Positions 36,826 to 45,835 of a DNA stretch of 64,000 nucleotides are shown here, in pieces. The notes under the pieces are model-generated. The model was not told the DNA's origin and searched no databases. It was given only the letters and a program-made list of their open reading frames with translations. Position 1 is the first letter of the stretch; every line of letters begins with the position of its first letter. A program made the position numbers and the translations under genes. Source of the DNA: Succinispira mobilis DSM 6222 (lineage in GTDB: Bacteria; Bacillota; Negativicutes; Acidaminococcales; Succinispiraceae); contig NZ_KB913028.1 of assembly GCF_000384135.1 (NCBI RefSeq), positions 833,351-897,350 on the forward strand. The letters are read 5' to 3'.

Positions 36826-38490
36826 TTGCAAAAGATGAAAAGTAAATTACAAATTATTCCTTTAGGAGGCCTAGGGGAAATAGGGAAGAACATGACAGTT
36901 ATTCGCTATGAAGATGATATCATTTTAGTGGATGCTGGGTTGATGTTTCCAGACGATGATATGTTAGGGGTTGACTTAGTTATTCCTGACATGTCATATC
37001 TGTTTGAAAATCGTGATAATATTCGGGCAGTTTTTTTAACTCATGGGCATGAGGATCATATTGGTGCATTGCCATATCTATTAAAAAATCTTGATTTGCC
37101 AGTTTATGGTACTGCTTTGACATTAGGGATTCTTCAAAGTCGTTTGAAAGAAGCTAATGTTAGTGCGAAAAATCTTTTTGAAATAAAACCAGGGGATAAA
37201 ATTAAGGCGGGAGTTTTTAAAGTTGGGTTTTTAAGGGTTAATCATAGTATTGCTGACGCTGTAGCTTTAGCAATTGATACTCCACATGGGATGGTAGTTC
37301 ATACAGGCGATTTTAAATTTGATCAAACTCCAGTAGATGGTCAAGTTACCGAATTTCATAAATTTGCAGAATTAGGCGATAAAGGTGTTTTAGCACTTTT
37401 GTGTGACAGCACTAATGCCGAACGCCCTGGCTATACTTTGAGTGAAAAAAGTGTCGGAGCAGCTTTTGATGAAATTTTCCGCAATGCCAAAAATAGAATT
37501 GTTGTAGCTAGTTTTTCTTCAAATGTACACAGAATCCAACAAGTTATTGATGGTGCGGTAAAATATAAGCGCAAAGTTGCGGTTATTGGTAGAAGTATGA
37601 TTAACGTAGTTGGGATTGCTTCTGAATTAGATTATTTAAAAATACCTGAAGGGGTACTAATTGATATTGATGAGGTAAACAATTACCCAGCGAATCAGAT
37701 AGCAATAGTAACGACAGGTAGCCAAGGGGAACCAATGTCAGCCTTGACGCGTATGGCGATGTCTGATCATCGTAAAGTTACAATTGTAAAGGGAGATACT
37801 GTTGTTATTTCGGCAACACCAATTCCAGGGAATGAAAAGCTGGTAGCACGCACCGTTGATTTTTTATTTAAATTAGGTGCTGAGGTTATTTATGAAAAAT
37901 CTGAAGGTATTCATGTATCTGGACACGCTAGCCGTGAAGAATTAAAAATGATGCATAATTTGGTACGTCCTAAGTTCTTTATTCCAGTACACGGCGAATA
38001 CCGTCATCTTATTCATCATGCTAAATTGGCAAATGAAGTAGGTTTACCGAAAGAAAATATTTTCGTAATGGAAAATGGTGATGTCGTGGAACTTACGGCT
38101 ACTGAAGGCGCAATTGCCGGTAAGGTTGCAGCGGGCCGAGTATTAGTTGATGGACTAGGTGTAGGCGATGTGGGGAATATTGTTTTGCGGGATCGTCGAC
38201 AATTATCGCAAGACGGAATATTGATTATTGTTGTTACTATTGATCGGAGTCGTGGTGCGGTGGTTGCTGGGCCAGACATTGTGTCGCGGGGGTTTGTCTA
38301 TGTGCGTGAAGCTGAAGGTTTGATGGAAGATGCTAAAGACCGTGTGCAACAAGCCTTAGATAAGTGTGCACAAAATGGAGTTTCTGATTGGTCAAGTATT
38401 AAATTTTCAGTGCGAGATTCTTTAGGAAGATTTTTATATGAACGTACACGTAGAAGACCAATGATTTTGCCAATCATAATGGAAATATAA
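36826..38490 (+). CDS. rnj: Ribonuclease J
   Basis: RNase J is a 5'-3' exonuclease and endonuclease of Firmicute RNA decay and rRNA maturation. The protein (554 residues) has the metallo-beta-lactamase zinc motif THGHEDHIGALPYL, a beta-CASP domain with SFSSNVHR and SGHASREE, and the C-terminal-side PVHGEYRHL motif. The start TTG 36826 is set by GGAGGG at 36813-36818; an in-frame ATG 36811 overlaps that site. Only one copy is seen here, so whether it is RnjA or RnjB cannot be decided. The leader is unusually rich in possible control elements. Confidence 0.93.
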   Translation: MQKMKSKLQIIPLGGLGEIGKNMTVIRYEDDIILVDAGLMFPDDDMLGVDLVIPDMSYLFENRDNIRAVFLTHGHEDHIGALPYLLKNLDLPVYGTALTLGILQSRLKEANVSAKNLFEIKPGDKIKAGVFKVGFLRVNHSIADAVALAIDTPHGMVVHTGDFKFDQTPVDGQVTEFHKFAELGDKGVLALLCDSTNAERPGYTLSEKSVGAAFDEIFRNAKNRIVVASFSSNVHRIQQVIDGAVKYKRKVAVIGRSMINVVGIASELDYLKIPEGVLIDIDEVNNYPANQIAIVTTGSQGEPMSALTRMAMSDHRKVTIVKGDTVVISATPIPGNEKLVARTVDFLFKLGAEVIYEKSEGIHVSGHASREELKMMHNLVRPKFFIPVHGEYRHLIHHAKLANEVGLPKENIFVMENGDVVELTATEGAIAGKVAAGRVLVDGLGVGDVGNIVLRDRRQLSQDGILIIVVTIDRSRGAVVAGPDIVSRGFVYVREAEGLMEDAKDRVQQALDKCAQNGVSDWSSIKFSVRDSLGRFLYERTRRRPMILPIIMEI

Positions 38491-38511
38491 AGATAAAATT
38501 AATCCAGTTAG

Positions 38512-38552
38512 CCCCTGAAGTTAGCTTATTGTTTGCGTACTAACTTTGGGGG
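38512..38552 (+). terminator. Probable terminator after RNase J
   Basis: CCCC and AAGTTAG (38512-38524) pair with CTAACTT and GGGG (38540-38551), with a small bulge. The following tract is only partly T-rich, so termination may be incomplete. Confidence 0.5.
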
Positions 38553-38573
38553 TGTTCTATAGCAAAAAAAGTT

Positions 38574-38602
38574 TTGTTTTCTCAAGCATTATAGTATATA
38601 AT
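38574..38602 (+). promoter_or_regulatory. Promoter for the RodZ-like gene
   Basis: TTGTTT (38574-38579) and TATAAT (38597-38602) are 17 bases apart, 58 bases before the TTG start. Confidence 0.65.
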
Positions 38603-38660
38603 ATAAAACTGACTACTTTGGTTTTTGTAAAGCATGTAAATATCAAGGAGGGGGTTAAAT

Positions 38661-39437
38661 TTGCCTAAGGTTGGGAGTAAATTACGGGAAACACGGGAAG
38701 CAAAAAATTTAACTTTAAAAGATGTAGAACAAGCAACTAATATACGTAGAAAATATTTGGAAGCTTTAGAAGCTGGTGAATATGAAGTTTTACCTGGAGA
38801 AGTCTATGTCAAAGGGTTTATTAGAAATTATTCAGAGTGTTTGGGCTTAAATCCAGAAGAACTTTTGGCGTTATATAAAAATGAAAATTCGCCATTGAAG
38901 ATAGAAGAGCAAATTGATAATTCCCGAAGTGAGATAAAAGAAAAAAAACAAAATGAGGGCTCTTTCAAAGCAAAAATTCATCAAGAACGGCAGAACAATT
39001 ATTTAGTATATTTTGTGGTTGTGGTGGTGCTGGCACTAGGAATTTACTTTGGCTTAGAGATGTTTAGTCCTAAAGAAAAATCGCAGTTAGCAACGCAAGC
39101 AGAAACGATAGTTTTGGAAAAAAAAACTGAGCAAGTTTTGAGTAAACCGGTTCAAGAACAAAAAACAGTTACATCAACAGCAACAAAAAACCAAGGGTTA
39201 ACCTTGGAAGTTCAAGCAAGCAGACGCTGTTGGGTGTTTGTTGTTGCTGATGGCAAAAAGATTTATGAAGGTATACTTGAAAAGGATGCCAAAATTAGTT
39301 GGCAGGCTCGTGAGAAATTGAGTGTTAAATTAGGCGACGCAACGGCTTTGAAGTTGGAACTAAACAAAAAAGCAGTTGCTTTAAAGGCTAAAGATGGGGA
39401 AGTCATCGAGAAAGAATTTACAGTAAAAGATATATAG
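38661..39437 (+). CDS. RodZ-like cell-shape protein (HTH, single membrane helix)
   Basis: The 258-residue protein has an N-terminal Cro-type helix-turn-helix (residues 1-70, LRETREAKNLTLKDVEQAT), a charged linker, one membrane helix (114-134) and an extracytoplasmic DUF4115 domain. This is the RodZ plan, in which the HTH binds MreB and links it to the cell-wall elongation machinery. The start is TTG 38661 with a strong AAGGAGGGGG. No shape gene is adjacent; ygiQ follows. The DNA-binding look of the N terminus should not be read as a transcription factor. Confidence 0.85.
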   Translation: MPKVGSKLRETREAKNLTLKDVEQATNIRRKYLEALEAGEYEVLPGEVYVKGFIRNYSECLGLNPEELLALYKNENSPLKIEEQIDNSRSEIKEKKQNEGSFKAKIHQERQNNYLVYFVVVVVLALGIYFGLEMFSPKEKSQLATQAETIVLEKKTEQVLSKPVQEQKTVTSTATKNQGLTLEVQASRRCWVFVVADGKKIYEGILEKDAKISWQAREKLSVKLGDATALKLELNKKAVALKAKDGEVIEKEFTVKDI

Positions 39438-39450
39438 TTAACTGAACTTT

Positions 39451-39468
39451 GGCGGGTATATACCCGCC
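39451..39468. repeat. Perfect 18-base palindrome between the RodZ-like gene and ygiQ
   Basis: GGCGGGTATATACCCGCC is a perfect palindrome, GC-rich against an AT-rich background. It is 27 bases before the ygiQ start and is not followed by a T-run. It could be an mRNA stem that limits read-through or a protein-binding site. Confidence 0.7.
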
Positions 39469-39494
39469 ACTGAGTATTTATAAAGGAGATATGA

Positions 39495-41363
39495 ATGTTA
39501 AAAAATTTTTTACCCATTACTAAGCAAGATATGGCCGAACGCGGTTGGGAGCAGTTGGATTTTATTTTTGTCAGTGGGGATGCCTATGTAGACCATCCTT
39601 CATTTGCACCAGCTGTTATTTGTCGCGTGCTAGAAGCACAGGGATATAAGGTTGGTTTAATTTGTCAACCTGATTGGCGCGATACCAAAGATTTTAAACG
39701 ACTAGGTCGCCCACGCTTGGGATTTTTAGTGGCGGCTGGTAATTTAGATAGCATGTTAAGCCGTTATACAGCTGCAAAACGTGAACGTAAGACAGATTTA
39801 TATACTCCAGGTGGGGCAGTTGGTAAACGCCCAGACCGGGCAACAATAGTCTATTGTAATCGAGTGCGAGAAGCTTATAAAAAAGTACCAATTATTATTG
39901 GGGGAATAGAGGCAAGCTTACGGCGATTTACACATTATGATTATTGGGAAAATAAATTACGCCGTTCTGTTTTGGTAGACAGCAAGGCGGATTTATTGAT
40001 TTATGGAATGGGCGAAAAACAAATTGTGGCTGTAGCAGATTATTTGGCAGGTGGAATTCCTGTAGAAGAAATCCAGTTTGTAGAAGGAACGGCCTATTTG
40101 GCTACTAGTATTCAACACTTAGAAGGAATGGAACAGGTTCATATTGCTAGCCATGAACAGTTGTTGACAGATAAAAAACTGTTTGCTAAGGCTTACAAAA
40201 TGCAATATGATGAGCAAGACCCAATTCGAGGACGCATGGTTATTCAAAGAACTGCCGATTGTTATGTGGTTCAAAATCCTCCTGCCCAACCTTTGACTAC
40301 TGCTGAAATGGACGCAATTTATGCTTTACCATATATGAAAACTTATCATCCGAGCTATGAAGCATTAGGTGGAGTACCGGCGATAGAGGAAGTTAAATTT
40401 AGTATTGTTAGTCAGCGAGGGTGTTTTGGTAGTTGTTCTTTTTGTGCAATACATTCGCATCAAGGACGTATTATTCAAAGCAGGAGCCATGAATCGATTA
40501 TTCAAGAAGCCACAGAGCTTACAGAAATGGAAGATTTTAAAGGGTACATACATGATTTGGGAGGGCCTACTGCTAATTTCAGACATCCATCTTGTAGCAA
40601 ACAGTTAAGTAAGGGAACTTGTAAAAATAGACAATGCTTACATCCAACACCCTGTAAAATGCTAGATACTAGTCATGAGGACTATATTCAACTTTTAAGA
40701 AAAGTTCGGGCGTTACCAGGTATAAAAAAAGTATTTATACGTTCAGGTATTAGATATGACTATTTACTACTAGAAAAAACTGGAGTGTTTTTGCATGAAC
40801 TTTGTGCTAATCACGTAAGTGGGCAATTGAAAATTGCTCCAGAGCATATTGTACCGCATGTTTTAGAAGCTATGCAGAAACCAGGAAAAGAAGTCTATTT
40901 AGAATTTATGGATAAATTTACTAAAAAAAATGAAAAGTTGGGTCTTAAACAGTATTTAGTGCCTTATTTGATTTCTAGTCATCCAGGTTCGCGCTTAGAA
41001 GATGCGATAGCTCTAGCTGAATTTTTACTAGCAATTGGTCATTATCCAGAACAAGTACAGGATTTTATTCCAACCCCAGGTAGTTTATCGACGGCTATGT
41101 ATTATTCAGAATATAATCCATTAGAAAATACTGAAATTTATGTTGCTAAAGAACAAAAGGAAAAAGCAATGCAAAGAGCATTGTTGCAGTATAAAAATCC
41201 TAAAAATCGAGAGTTAGTATTACAGGCTCTACAAAAGGCTGGTCGACTTGATTTAATTGGTAATGGCCCTAAGTGTTTGATAAAAGGTAGAGAACGAGGA
41301 CAAAGTCCAAGAAGTAATTATGTCAAAAAAAATAATAAACCACCAATTAAAAAGGGTAACTAA
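39495..41363 (+). CDS. YgiQ family radical SAM protein
   Basis: The 622-residue protein matches the YgiQ family: an N-terminal FVSGDAYVDHPSFAPAVI segment, the radical-SAM cysteines in GCFGSCSFCAI (C-x3-C-x2-C), a mid-protein Cys-rich patch (CSKQLSKGTCKNRQCLHPTPCKML) and a KIAPEHI segment. The short C-terminal tail is basic. The reaction is unknown. AAAGGAGATATGA precedes ATG 39495. It ends a two-gene unit with the RodZ-like gene, followed by a large hairpin. Confidence 0.92.
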   Translation: MLKNFLPITKQDMAERGWEQLDFIFVSGDAYVDHPSFAPAVICRVLEAQGYKVGLICQPDWRDTKDFKRLGRPRLGFLVAAGNLDSMLSRYTAAKRERKTDLYTPGGAVGKRPDRATIVYCNRVREAYKKVPIIIGGIEASLRRFTHYDYWENKLRRSVLVDSKADLLIYGMGEKQIVAVADYLAGGIPVEEIQFVEGTAYLATSIQHLEGMEQVHIASHEQLLTDKKLFAKAYKMQYDEQDPIRGRMVIQRTADCYVVQNPPAQPLTTAEMDAIYALPYMKTYHPSYEALGGVPAIEEVKFSIVSQRGCFGSCSFCAIHSHQGRIIQSRSHESIIQEATELTEMEDFKGYIHDLGGPTANFRHPSCSKQLSKGTCKNRQCLHPTPCKMLDTSHEDYIQLLRKVRALPGIKKVFIRSGIRYDYLLLEKTGVFLHELCANHVSGQLKIAPEHIVPHVLEAMQKPGKEVYLEFMDKFTKKNEKLGLKQYLVPYLISSHPGSRLEDAIALAEFLLAIGHYPEQVQDFIPTPGSLSTAMYYSEYNPLENTEIYVAKEQKEKAMQRALLQYKNPKNRELVLQALQKAGRLDLIGNGPKCLIKGRERGQSPRSNYVKKNNKPPIKKGN

Positions 41364-41378
41364 TTAAGGTTATACAAT

Positions 41379-41445
41379 GCAGGTGCAGGTAGAGCCAAAA
41401 TAGTCTTAAGTTTAGTTTAAGACTGGCTTACCTGCACTTGCTTTC
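41379..41445 (+). terminator. Large hairpin after ygiQ, probable terminator
   Basis: Bases 41379-41391 pair with 41429-41441 (13 pairs, one G-U), then AGCC/GGCT and AGTCTTAA/TTAAGACT continue the stem after small bulges. Only a short CTTTCT tail follows. The rest of the 41364-41595 gap has no gene; TTGCAT (41481) and TAAGAT (41504) 17 bases apart are a weak promoter candidate for rimO. Confidence 0.7.
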
Positions 41446-41595
41446 TCAAAAAGAAAATTTACACAATATTGTACTTGTTATTGCATAAATGCGATGTTAG
41501 TGTTAAGATAATAAAATAGGTAAAATGTAAGTAGAACTACCTAAAAATTATGCAAAAGTAATTTTTTAAAGTTTAAATTGTAGTGAGGGAAAGAA

Positions 41596-42945
41596 ATGAG
41601 TTTGAAAGTTGGGCTAGTTAGCCTAGGGTGCCCCAAAAATTTAGTAGATTCCGAGAATATGCTTGGATTTATTAATGCTTCTAAATATGAAATTACACCA
41701 CATCCAGAAGATGCGGATGTAATTATTATTAATACATGTGCTTTTATTGAGTCCGCGAAGGAAGAATCAATTACGACTATTCTTCAAATGGCTCAATACA
41801 AGCAAGAAAAATGCAAGGCTATTATAGTTGCTGGCTGTATGGTTGAGCGTTATGCAGAAAGTTTATTGGAAGAAATTCCTGAAATTGATGCAGTGGTCGG
41901 GGTGAATGATTGGCAAAAAATAATTGAGGTTATTGAGCAACTGGATTTAGCAGTAGAAAAGCAGGCGCAAATTGTTTGTACAAATAGTGAACAATTAGCG
42001 TTATATAGTTCTGCAATGCCAAGATTATTGACTACACCTAAGCATTTTGCGTATGTAAAAATAGCAGAAGGCTGCGACAATGCTTGTTCTTATTGTATTA
42101 TTCCACGTATTCGCGGGGAATATCGAAGTCGAGATAAAGCAGATATTTTAAAAGAAGTTACTAGTTTAGTAGAAAAAGGCGTCAGGGAAGTAATTTTAAT
42201 TGCTCAAGACGTAACCCGTTATGGTGAAGATCTTTATGGTAAATTAACTTTGCCAGAGCTATTGTCTGATTTAAATGCTATTGAAGAATTGAAATGGATT
42301 AGGTTAATGTATTTATACCCACAGTCTTTTACAGATGAGTTAATTGAAACTATGGCTAATTTGCCAAAGGTGCTGAAATATATTGATATTCCGTTGCAAC
42401 ATATTTCCAATAAAGTTCTTGCCGATATGAATAGACAGGACAGTAAGGAAAGTATTAGTTGTTTAATAGATAAGATTCGAGCAAAAATCCCAAATGTTTG
42501 TATACGCACGGCATTTATTGTTGGGTTTCCAGGGGAAACAGAACAGGATTTTTTAGAGTTGTGCGATTTTGTTGAAACATATAATTTCGATAATGTAGGT
42601 ATATTTACCTATTCGCAAGAAGAAGATACAGTAGCTGCGGAAATGCCTAATCAGGTGGATGATTTTGTAAAACAAGAGCGTTACCACCAATTAATGAGTA
42701 TTCAAGCGAAAATTTCTGAATTCAAAAATCAAACTTTAGAAACAGCTGAAATAGAAGTTGTGATTGAAGGATTTGATTTAGAAGACAAAACTGTAGCGCT
42801 AGCTAGATCATATCGCGAAGCTCCAGAAATTGACGGTTGTGTGTACGTGGAGAATGCCTCAGGATATCAAGTTGGTGATTTCTTACAAGTTGAGGTTTTA
42901 CAAGGTTTTACTTATGAGATTGTAGCAGAACCAAAAGTAAAATAA
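41596..42945 (+). CDS. rimO: Ribosomal protein S12 methylthiotransferase
   Basis: This is a radical-SAM methylthiotransferase related to MiaB that modifies an aspartate of ribosomal protein S12. The N-terminal LGCPKNLVDSE motif marks RimO rather than MiaB. CDNACSYCIIPRIRG is the radical-SAM cluster site, and a C-terminal TRAM domain follows. It has 449 residues, normal length. GTGAGGGAAAG precedes ATG 41596. It leads a transcript with cinA. Confidence 0.96.
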   Translation: MSLKVGLVSLGCPKNLVDSENMLGFINASKYEITPHPEDADVIIINTCAFIESAKEESITTILQMAQYKQEKCKAIIVAGCMVERYAESLLEEIPEIDAVVGVNDWQKIIEVIEQLDLAVEKQAQIVCTNSEQLALYSSAMPRLLTTPKHFAYVKIAEGCDNACSYCIIPRIRGEYRSRDKADILKEVTSLVEKGVREVILIAQDVTRYGEDLYGKLTLPELLSDLNAIEELKWIRLMYLYPQSFTDELIETMANLPKVLKYIDIPLQHISNKVLADMNRQDSKESISCLIDKIRAKIPNVCIRTAFIVGFPGETEQDFLELCDFVETYNFDNVGIFTYSQEEDTVAAEMPNQVDDFVKQERYHQLMSIQAKISEFKNQTLETAEIEVVIEGFDLEDKTVALARSYREAPEIDGCVYVENASGYQVGDFLQVEVLQGFTYEIVAEPKVK

Positions 42946-42959
42946 AGAGGGTTTGGAAA

Positions 42960-44207
42960 ATGATTGTTGAAATTGTTAGTACGGGAACAGAGTTATTATT
43001 AGGCGAAATTTTAGATAGTAATGCCCAATTTTTATCTACACGTCTAAATGAGCTAGGCTTTAGTGTGCTCTATCGGACTACTGTAGGCGATAATCATGAA
43101 AGAATGGCGTCTGTATTAAAAACAGCGTTACAGCGGGCGGATATCGTAATAACAACTGGTGGCTTAGGGCCAACTCAAGGTGATATTACTAAAGAAGTTA
43201 CTGCTAAAATCTTCGATTTACCAATGGTGTTAGATGAAGCAAGTTTAGAACACATTAATCAATTTTTTGCAAAGCGTGATATTTGTATGCCGACAAGCAA
43301 TAAAAAACAAGCGGAGTTTGCTTTAGGTGCCGAAATTATTCCTAATAATTTTGGTACAGCACCAGGAATGAGCATTAAGCAAGCGGATAAAATGATTATA
43401 AACTTACCTGGACCACCTGCGGAACTTCAAGGGATTTTTGAAGAGCAAGTAGTGCCATATTTATTTAAGAACTTTGGTTATCAAGGTATAATATATTCAA
43501 AAACTCTAAAAATGTTTGGGATGGGTGAATCAAGTGTGGCTAATAGTTTGGAAAAAATTATTAGTACTCAAGATAATCCTACTATTGCAATATATGCTCG
43601 TAATAGTGATGTTTTAGTAAGACTTACAGCTAAGGCTCAGGATGAGCAGCATGCACAAAATTTACTAGAACAAACAGAACAACAGGTGCGTGCTTGTTTA
43701 GGTGAATTTATATATGGAGTGAATGCAGAAGAATTGCAGGCCGTAGTTGCCCAAGAACTCCTTACTAAACAGCAAACAATTAGTCTGGCGGAGTCATGTA
43801 CTGGTGGATTAGTTACAGCAATGCTTACGGAAATTCCAGGCTGTTCTAACTTTTTAAAAGGTTCGATAGTTTGTTATTCCAATGAAAGCAAAATTAGAGA
43901 ATTGCAAGTTGAGCCAATAAGCTTGCAAACTCATGGTGCAGTTAGTGAACAAGTTGCTAAGCAAATGGCTATTGGAGTTCGTAAACTTATGCAAACTGAT
44001 ATTGGAGTGGGCATAACGGGAATTGCTGGCCCTGATGGCGGTAGCGACTTAAAACCAGTGGGGCTGGTATATGTAGCGATTGCTACTGAAAATAAAGTAG
44101 TATGTCAGCGCTATATATTCACAGGTAGTAGAAATGTAGTAAGGCATCGTGTAGCCAAAACTGCGTTAATGAATGTATTTAAAATTATAAAACATAAAGA
44201 ATTTTAG
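42960..44207 (+). CDS. cinA: CinA-family competence/damage-inducible protein, NMN deamidase type
   Basis: The 415-residue protein has an N-terminal MoaB-like COG1058 domain (STGTELLLGEILDSN, TTGGLGPTQGD) and a C-terminal CinA domain (LAESCTGG, VGITGIAGPDGG) with nicotinamide-nucleotide amidohydrolase activity in relatives. It is 14 bases after rimO. recA, which often follows cinA in Firmicutes, is absent here; a DEAD-box helicase follows instead. Confidence 0.94.
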   Translation: MIVEIVSTGTELLLGEILDSNAQFLSTRLNELGFSVLYRTTVGDNHERMASVLKTALQRADIVITTGGLGPTQGDITKEVTAKIFDLPMVLDEASLEHINQFFAKRDICMPTSNKKQAEFALGAEIIPNNFGTAPGMSIKQADKMIINLPGPPAELQGIFEEQVVPYLFKNFGYQGIIYSKTLKMFGMGESSVANSLEKIISTQDNPTIAIYARNSDVLVRLTAKAQDEQHAQNLLEQTEQQVRACLGEFIYGVNAEELQAVVAQELLTKQQTISLAESCTGGLVTAMLTEIPGCSNFLKGSIVCYSNESKIRELQVEPISLQTHGAVSEQVAKQMAIGVRKLMQTDIGVGITGIAGPDGGSDLKPVGLVYVAIATENKVVCQRYIFTGSRNVVRHRVAKTALMNVFKIIKHKEF

Positions 44208-44217
44208 GAGGAATATA

Positions 44218-45807
44218 ATGACAGGACAACAAAACAGCTTTTTCGGGGATTTATCATTAGACAAAAAAATAGTAACAGCTTTAACAGCTATGGGGTTTGA
44301 AGAACCATCACCAATTCAAAGTCAAACCATTCCCTTGGTGCTTTCTGGTACGGATGTAATAGGACAAGCACAAACAGGAACAGGTAAAACTGCAGCATTT
44401 GGTATTCCGATTATTCAAAATATCGTGGACAACCGTCAATTGCAAGCTTTAATTATGACACCTACGCGGGAGTTGGCAATTCAAGTATCGGAAGAGCTAA
44501 GTAAAATTGGTAAATTCCGCAAAATTAAGGCTTTACCAGTTTATGGTGGCCAGCCAATCGATCGTCAAATCAGAAGTTTGCGTTCTGGAGTACAAGTAGT
44601 AATTGGTACACCAGGAAGATTACTAGATCATATTCGCAGAAACACAATAAAACTTGACCATGTAAAATTCCTAGTATTAGATGAAGCTGATGAAATGCTA
44701 GATATGGGCTTTGTAGAAGATATGGAAACAATAATGCAATCTATTCCTAAAGAACGTCAAACTTTATTGTTTTCGGCTACAATGCCAAAACCAATTATGA
44801 ATTTATCTGCTAAATATATGAATAAACCTAAAGTTGTTGCTGTAAGCAAAGAAGAACTAACAGTACCATTGATCGAACAGTGCTACTATGAAACTTATGA
44901 TAAAGTTGATGGTTTATGCCGTTTGCTAGATGTAGAAGTTACAGGAAAACTAATTATTTTCTGTCGTACTAAAAAAGGCGTAGATGATTTAGTTATTGCT
45001 TTGGCAACGCGTGGTTATTTAGCTGAAGGTTTACATGGTGATTTGAGTCAAAATCAACGTGACCGGGTAATGAAAAAATTCCGTGAAGGGAAAACTGATG
45101 TCTTAATTGCTACAGATGTAGCAGCAAGAGGTTTAGATATTGACAACATTACTCATGTAGTTAATTATGATATACCTCAAGACCCAGAAAGCTATGTGCA
45201 TAGAATTGGTCGTACAGGCCGTGCAGGTAACAAGGGTGTGGCAATGACCTTTATTACTCCAAGAGAATTTAGACAACTGAAATTAATTGAACGAGTTGCA
45301 AAAACTAGAATTATTCGTAAAACTTTACCAACTAATGCAAGTGTATTTGAAAAACAAAAAGATTCATTAATTGCGAGAATGTATGCAGTTTTAGAACAAG
45401 CAAAGTATAGTGATTATCATCCAATTGTAACAGCCTTGCAAGAAGAATTTTCTTTGGAAGATATCGCTGCAGCGGCAATAAAATATATGCATGAAGGTAA
45501 CAAAGCTCTAGAAGTTCAAGCAGAGCCAGTGAAAAAATCATTTAGTAATACTGGTGCCAAAGCTGGGATGGTAAGATTGTTTATGAATATTGGTCGTAGC
45601 CAAAAGATATCTCCAGAAGATGTGGTAAAAACTTTTGCAAGCGAAGCTGATATTCCGGGAAATGTTATTGGCTTAATAAATATTTATGATAAGTTTACTT
45701 TTGTAGAAGTACCTGAAGATATAGCGGAAAAAGTTATTAACGCAATGCATAGAAATAGTATCAAGGGCTATAAAGTAAATATCGAGCCAGCTAAAGCTAG
45801 AGATTAA
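44218..45807 (+). CDS. DEAD-box ATP-dependent RNA helicase (DeaD/CshA type with DbpA-like C-terminal domain)
   Basis: The 529-residue protein has all helicase motifs: Q motif (GFEEPSPIQ), AQTGTGKT, PTRELAIQ, GTPGRLLDH, DEADEM, SATMP, ATDVAARGLD and HRIGRTGRAG. A linker follows, then a DbpA-type RNA-binding domain over the last 80 residues (VRLFMNIGRSQKISPEDVV). It is likely involved in cold adaptation, ribosome assembly or RNA decay. AGGAGGAATATA precedes ATG 44218, 10 bases after cinA. Confidence 0.93.
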   Translation: MTGQQNSFFGDLSLDKKIVTALTAMGFEEPSPIQSQTIPLVLSGTDVIGQAQTGTGKTAAFGIPIIQNIVDNRQLQALIMTPTRELAIQVSEELSKIGKFRKIKALPVYGGQPIDRQIRSLRSGVQVVIGTPGRLLDHIRRNTIKLDHVKFLVLDEADEMLDMGFVEDMETIMQSIPKERQTLLFSATMPKPIMNLSAKYMNKPKVVAVSKEELTVPLIEQCYYETYDKVDGLCRLLDVEVTGKLIIFCRTKKGVDDLVIALATRGYLAEGLHGDLSQNQRDRVMKKFREGKTDVLIATDVAARGLDIDNITHVVNYDIPQDPESYVHRIGRTGRAGNKGVAMTFITPREFRQLKLIERVAKTRIIRKTLPTNASVFEKQKDSLIARMYAVLEQAKYSDYHPIVTALQEEFSLEDIAAAAIKYMHEGNKALEVQAEPVKKSFSNTGAKAGMVRLFMNIGRSQKISPEDVVKTFASEADIPGNVIGLINIYDKFTFVEVPEDIAEKVINAMHRNSIKGYKVNIEPAKARD

Positions 45808-45835
45808 AATACAAGGCTTTAAAGGTGGTGTCCAC

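Noticed and set aside
38661-39437. Helix-turn-helix protein as a transcription factor
   Set aside because: The membrane helix and DUF4115-type outer domain identify it as RodZ-like, where the HTH binds protein rather than DNA.
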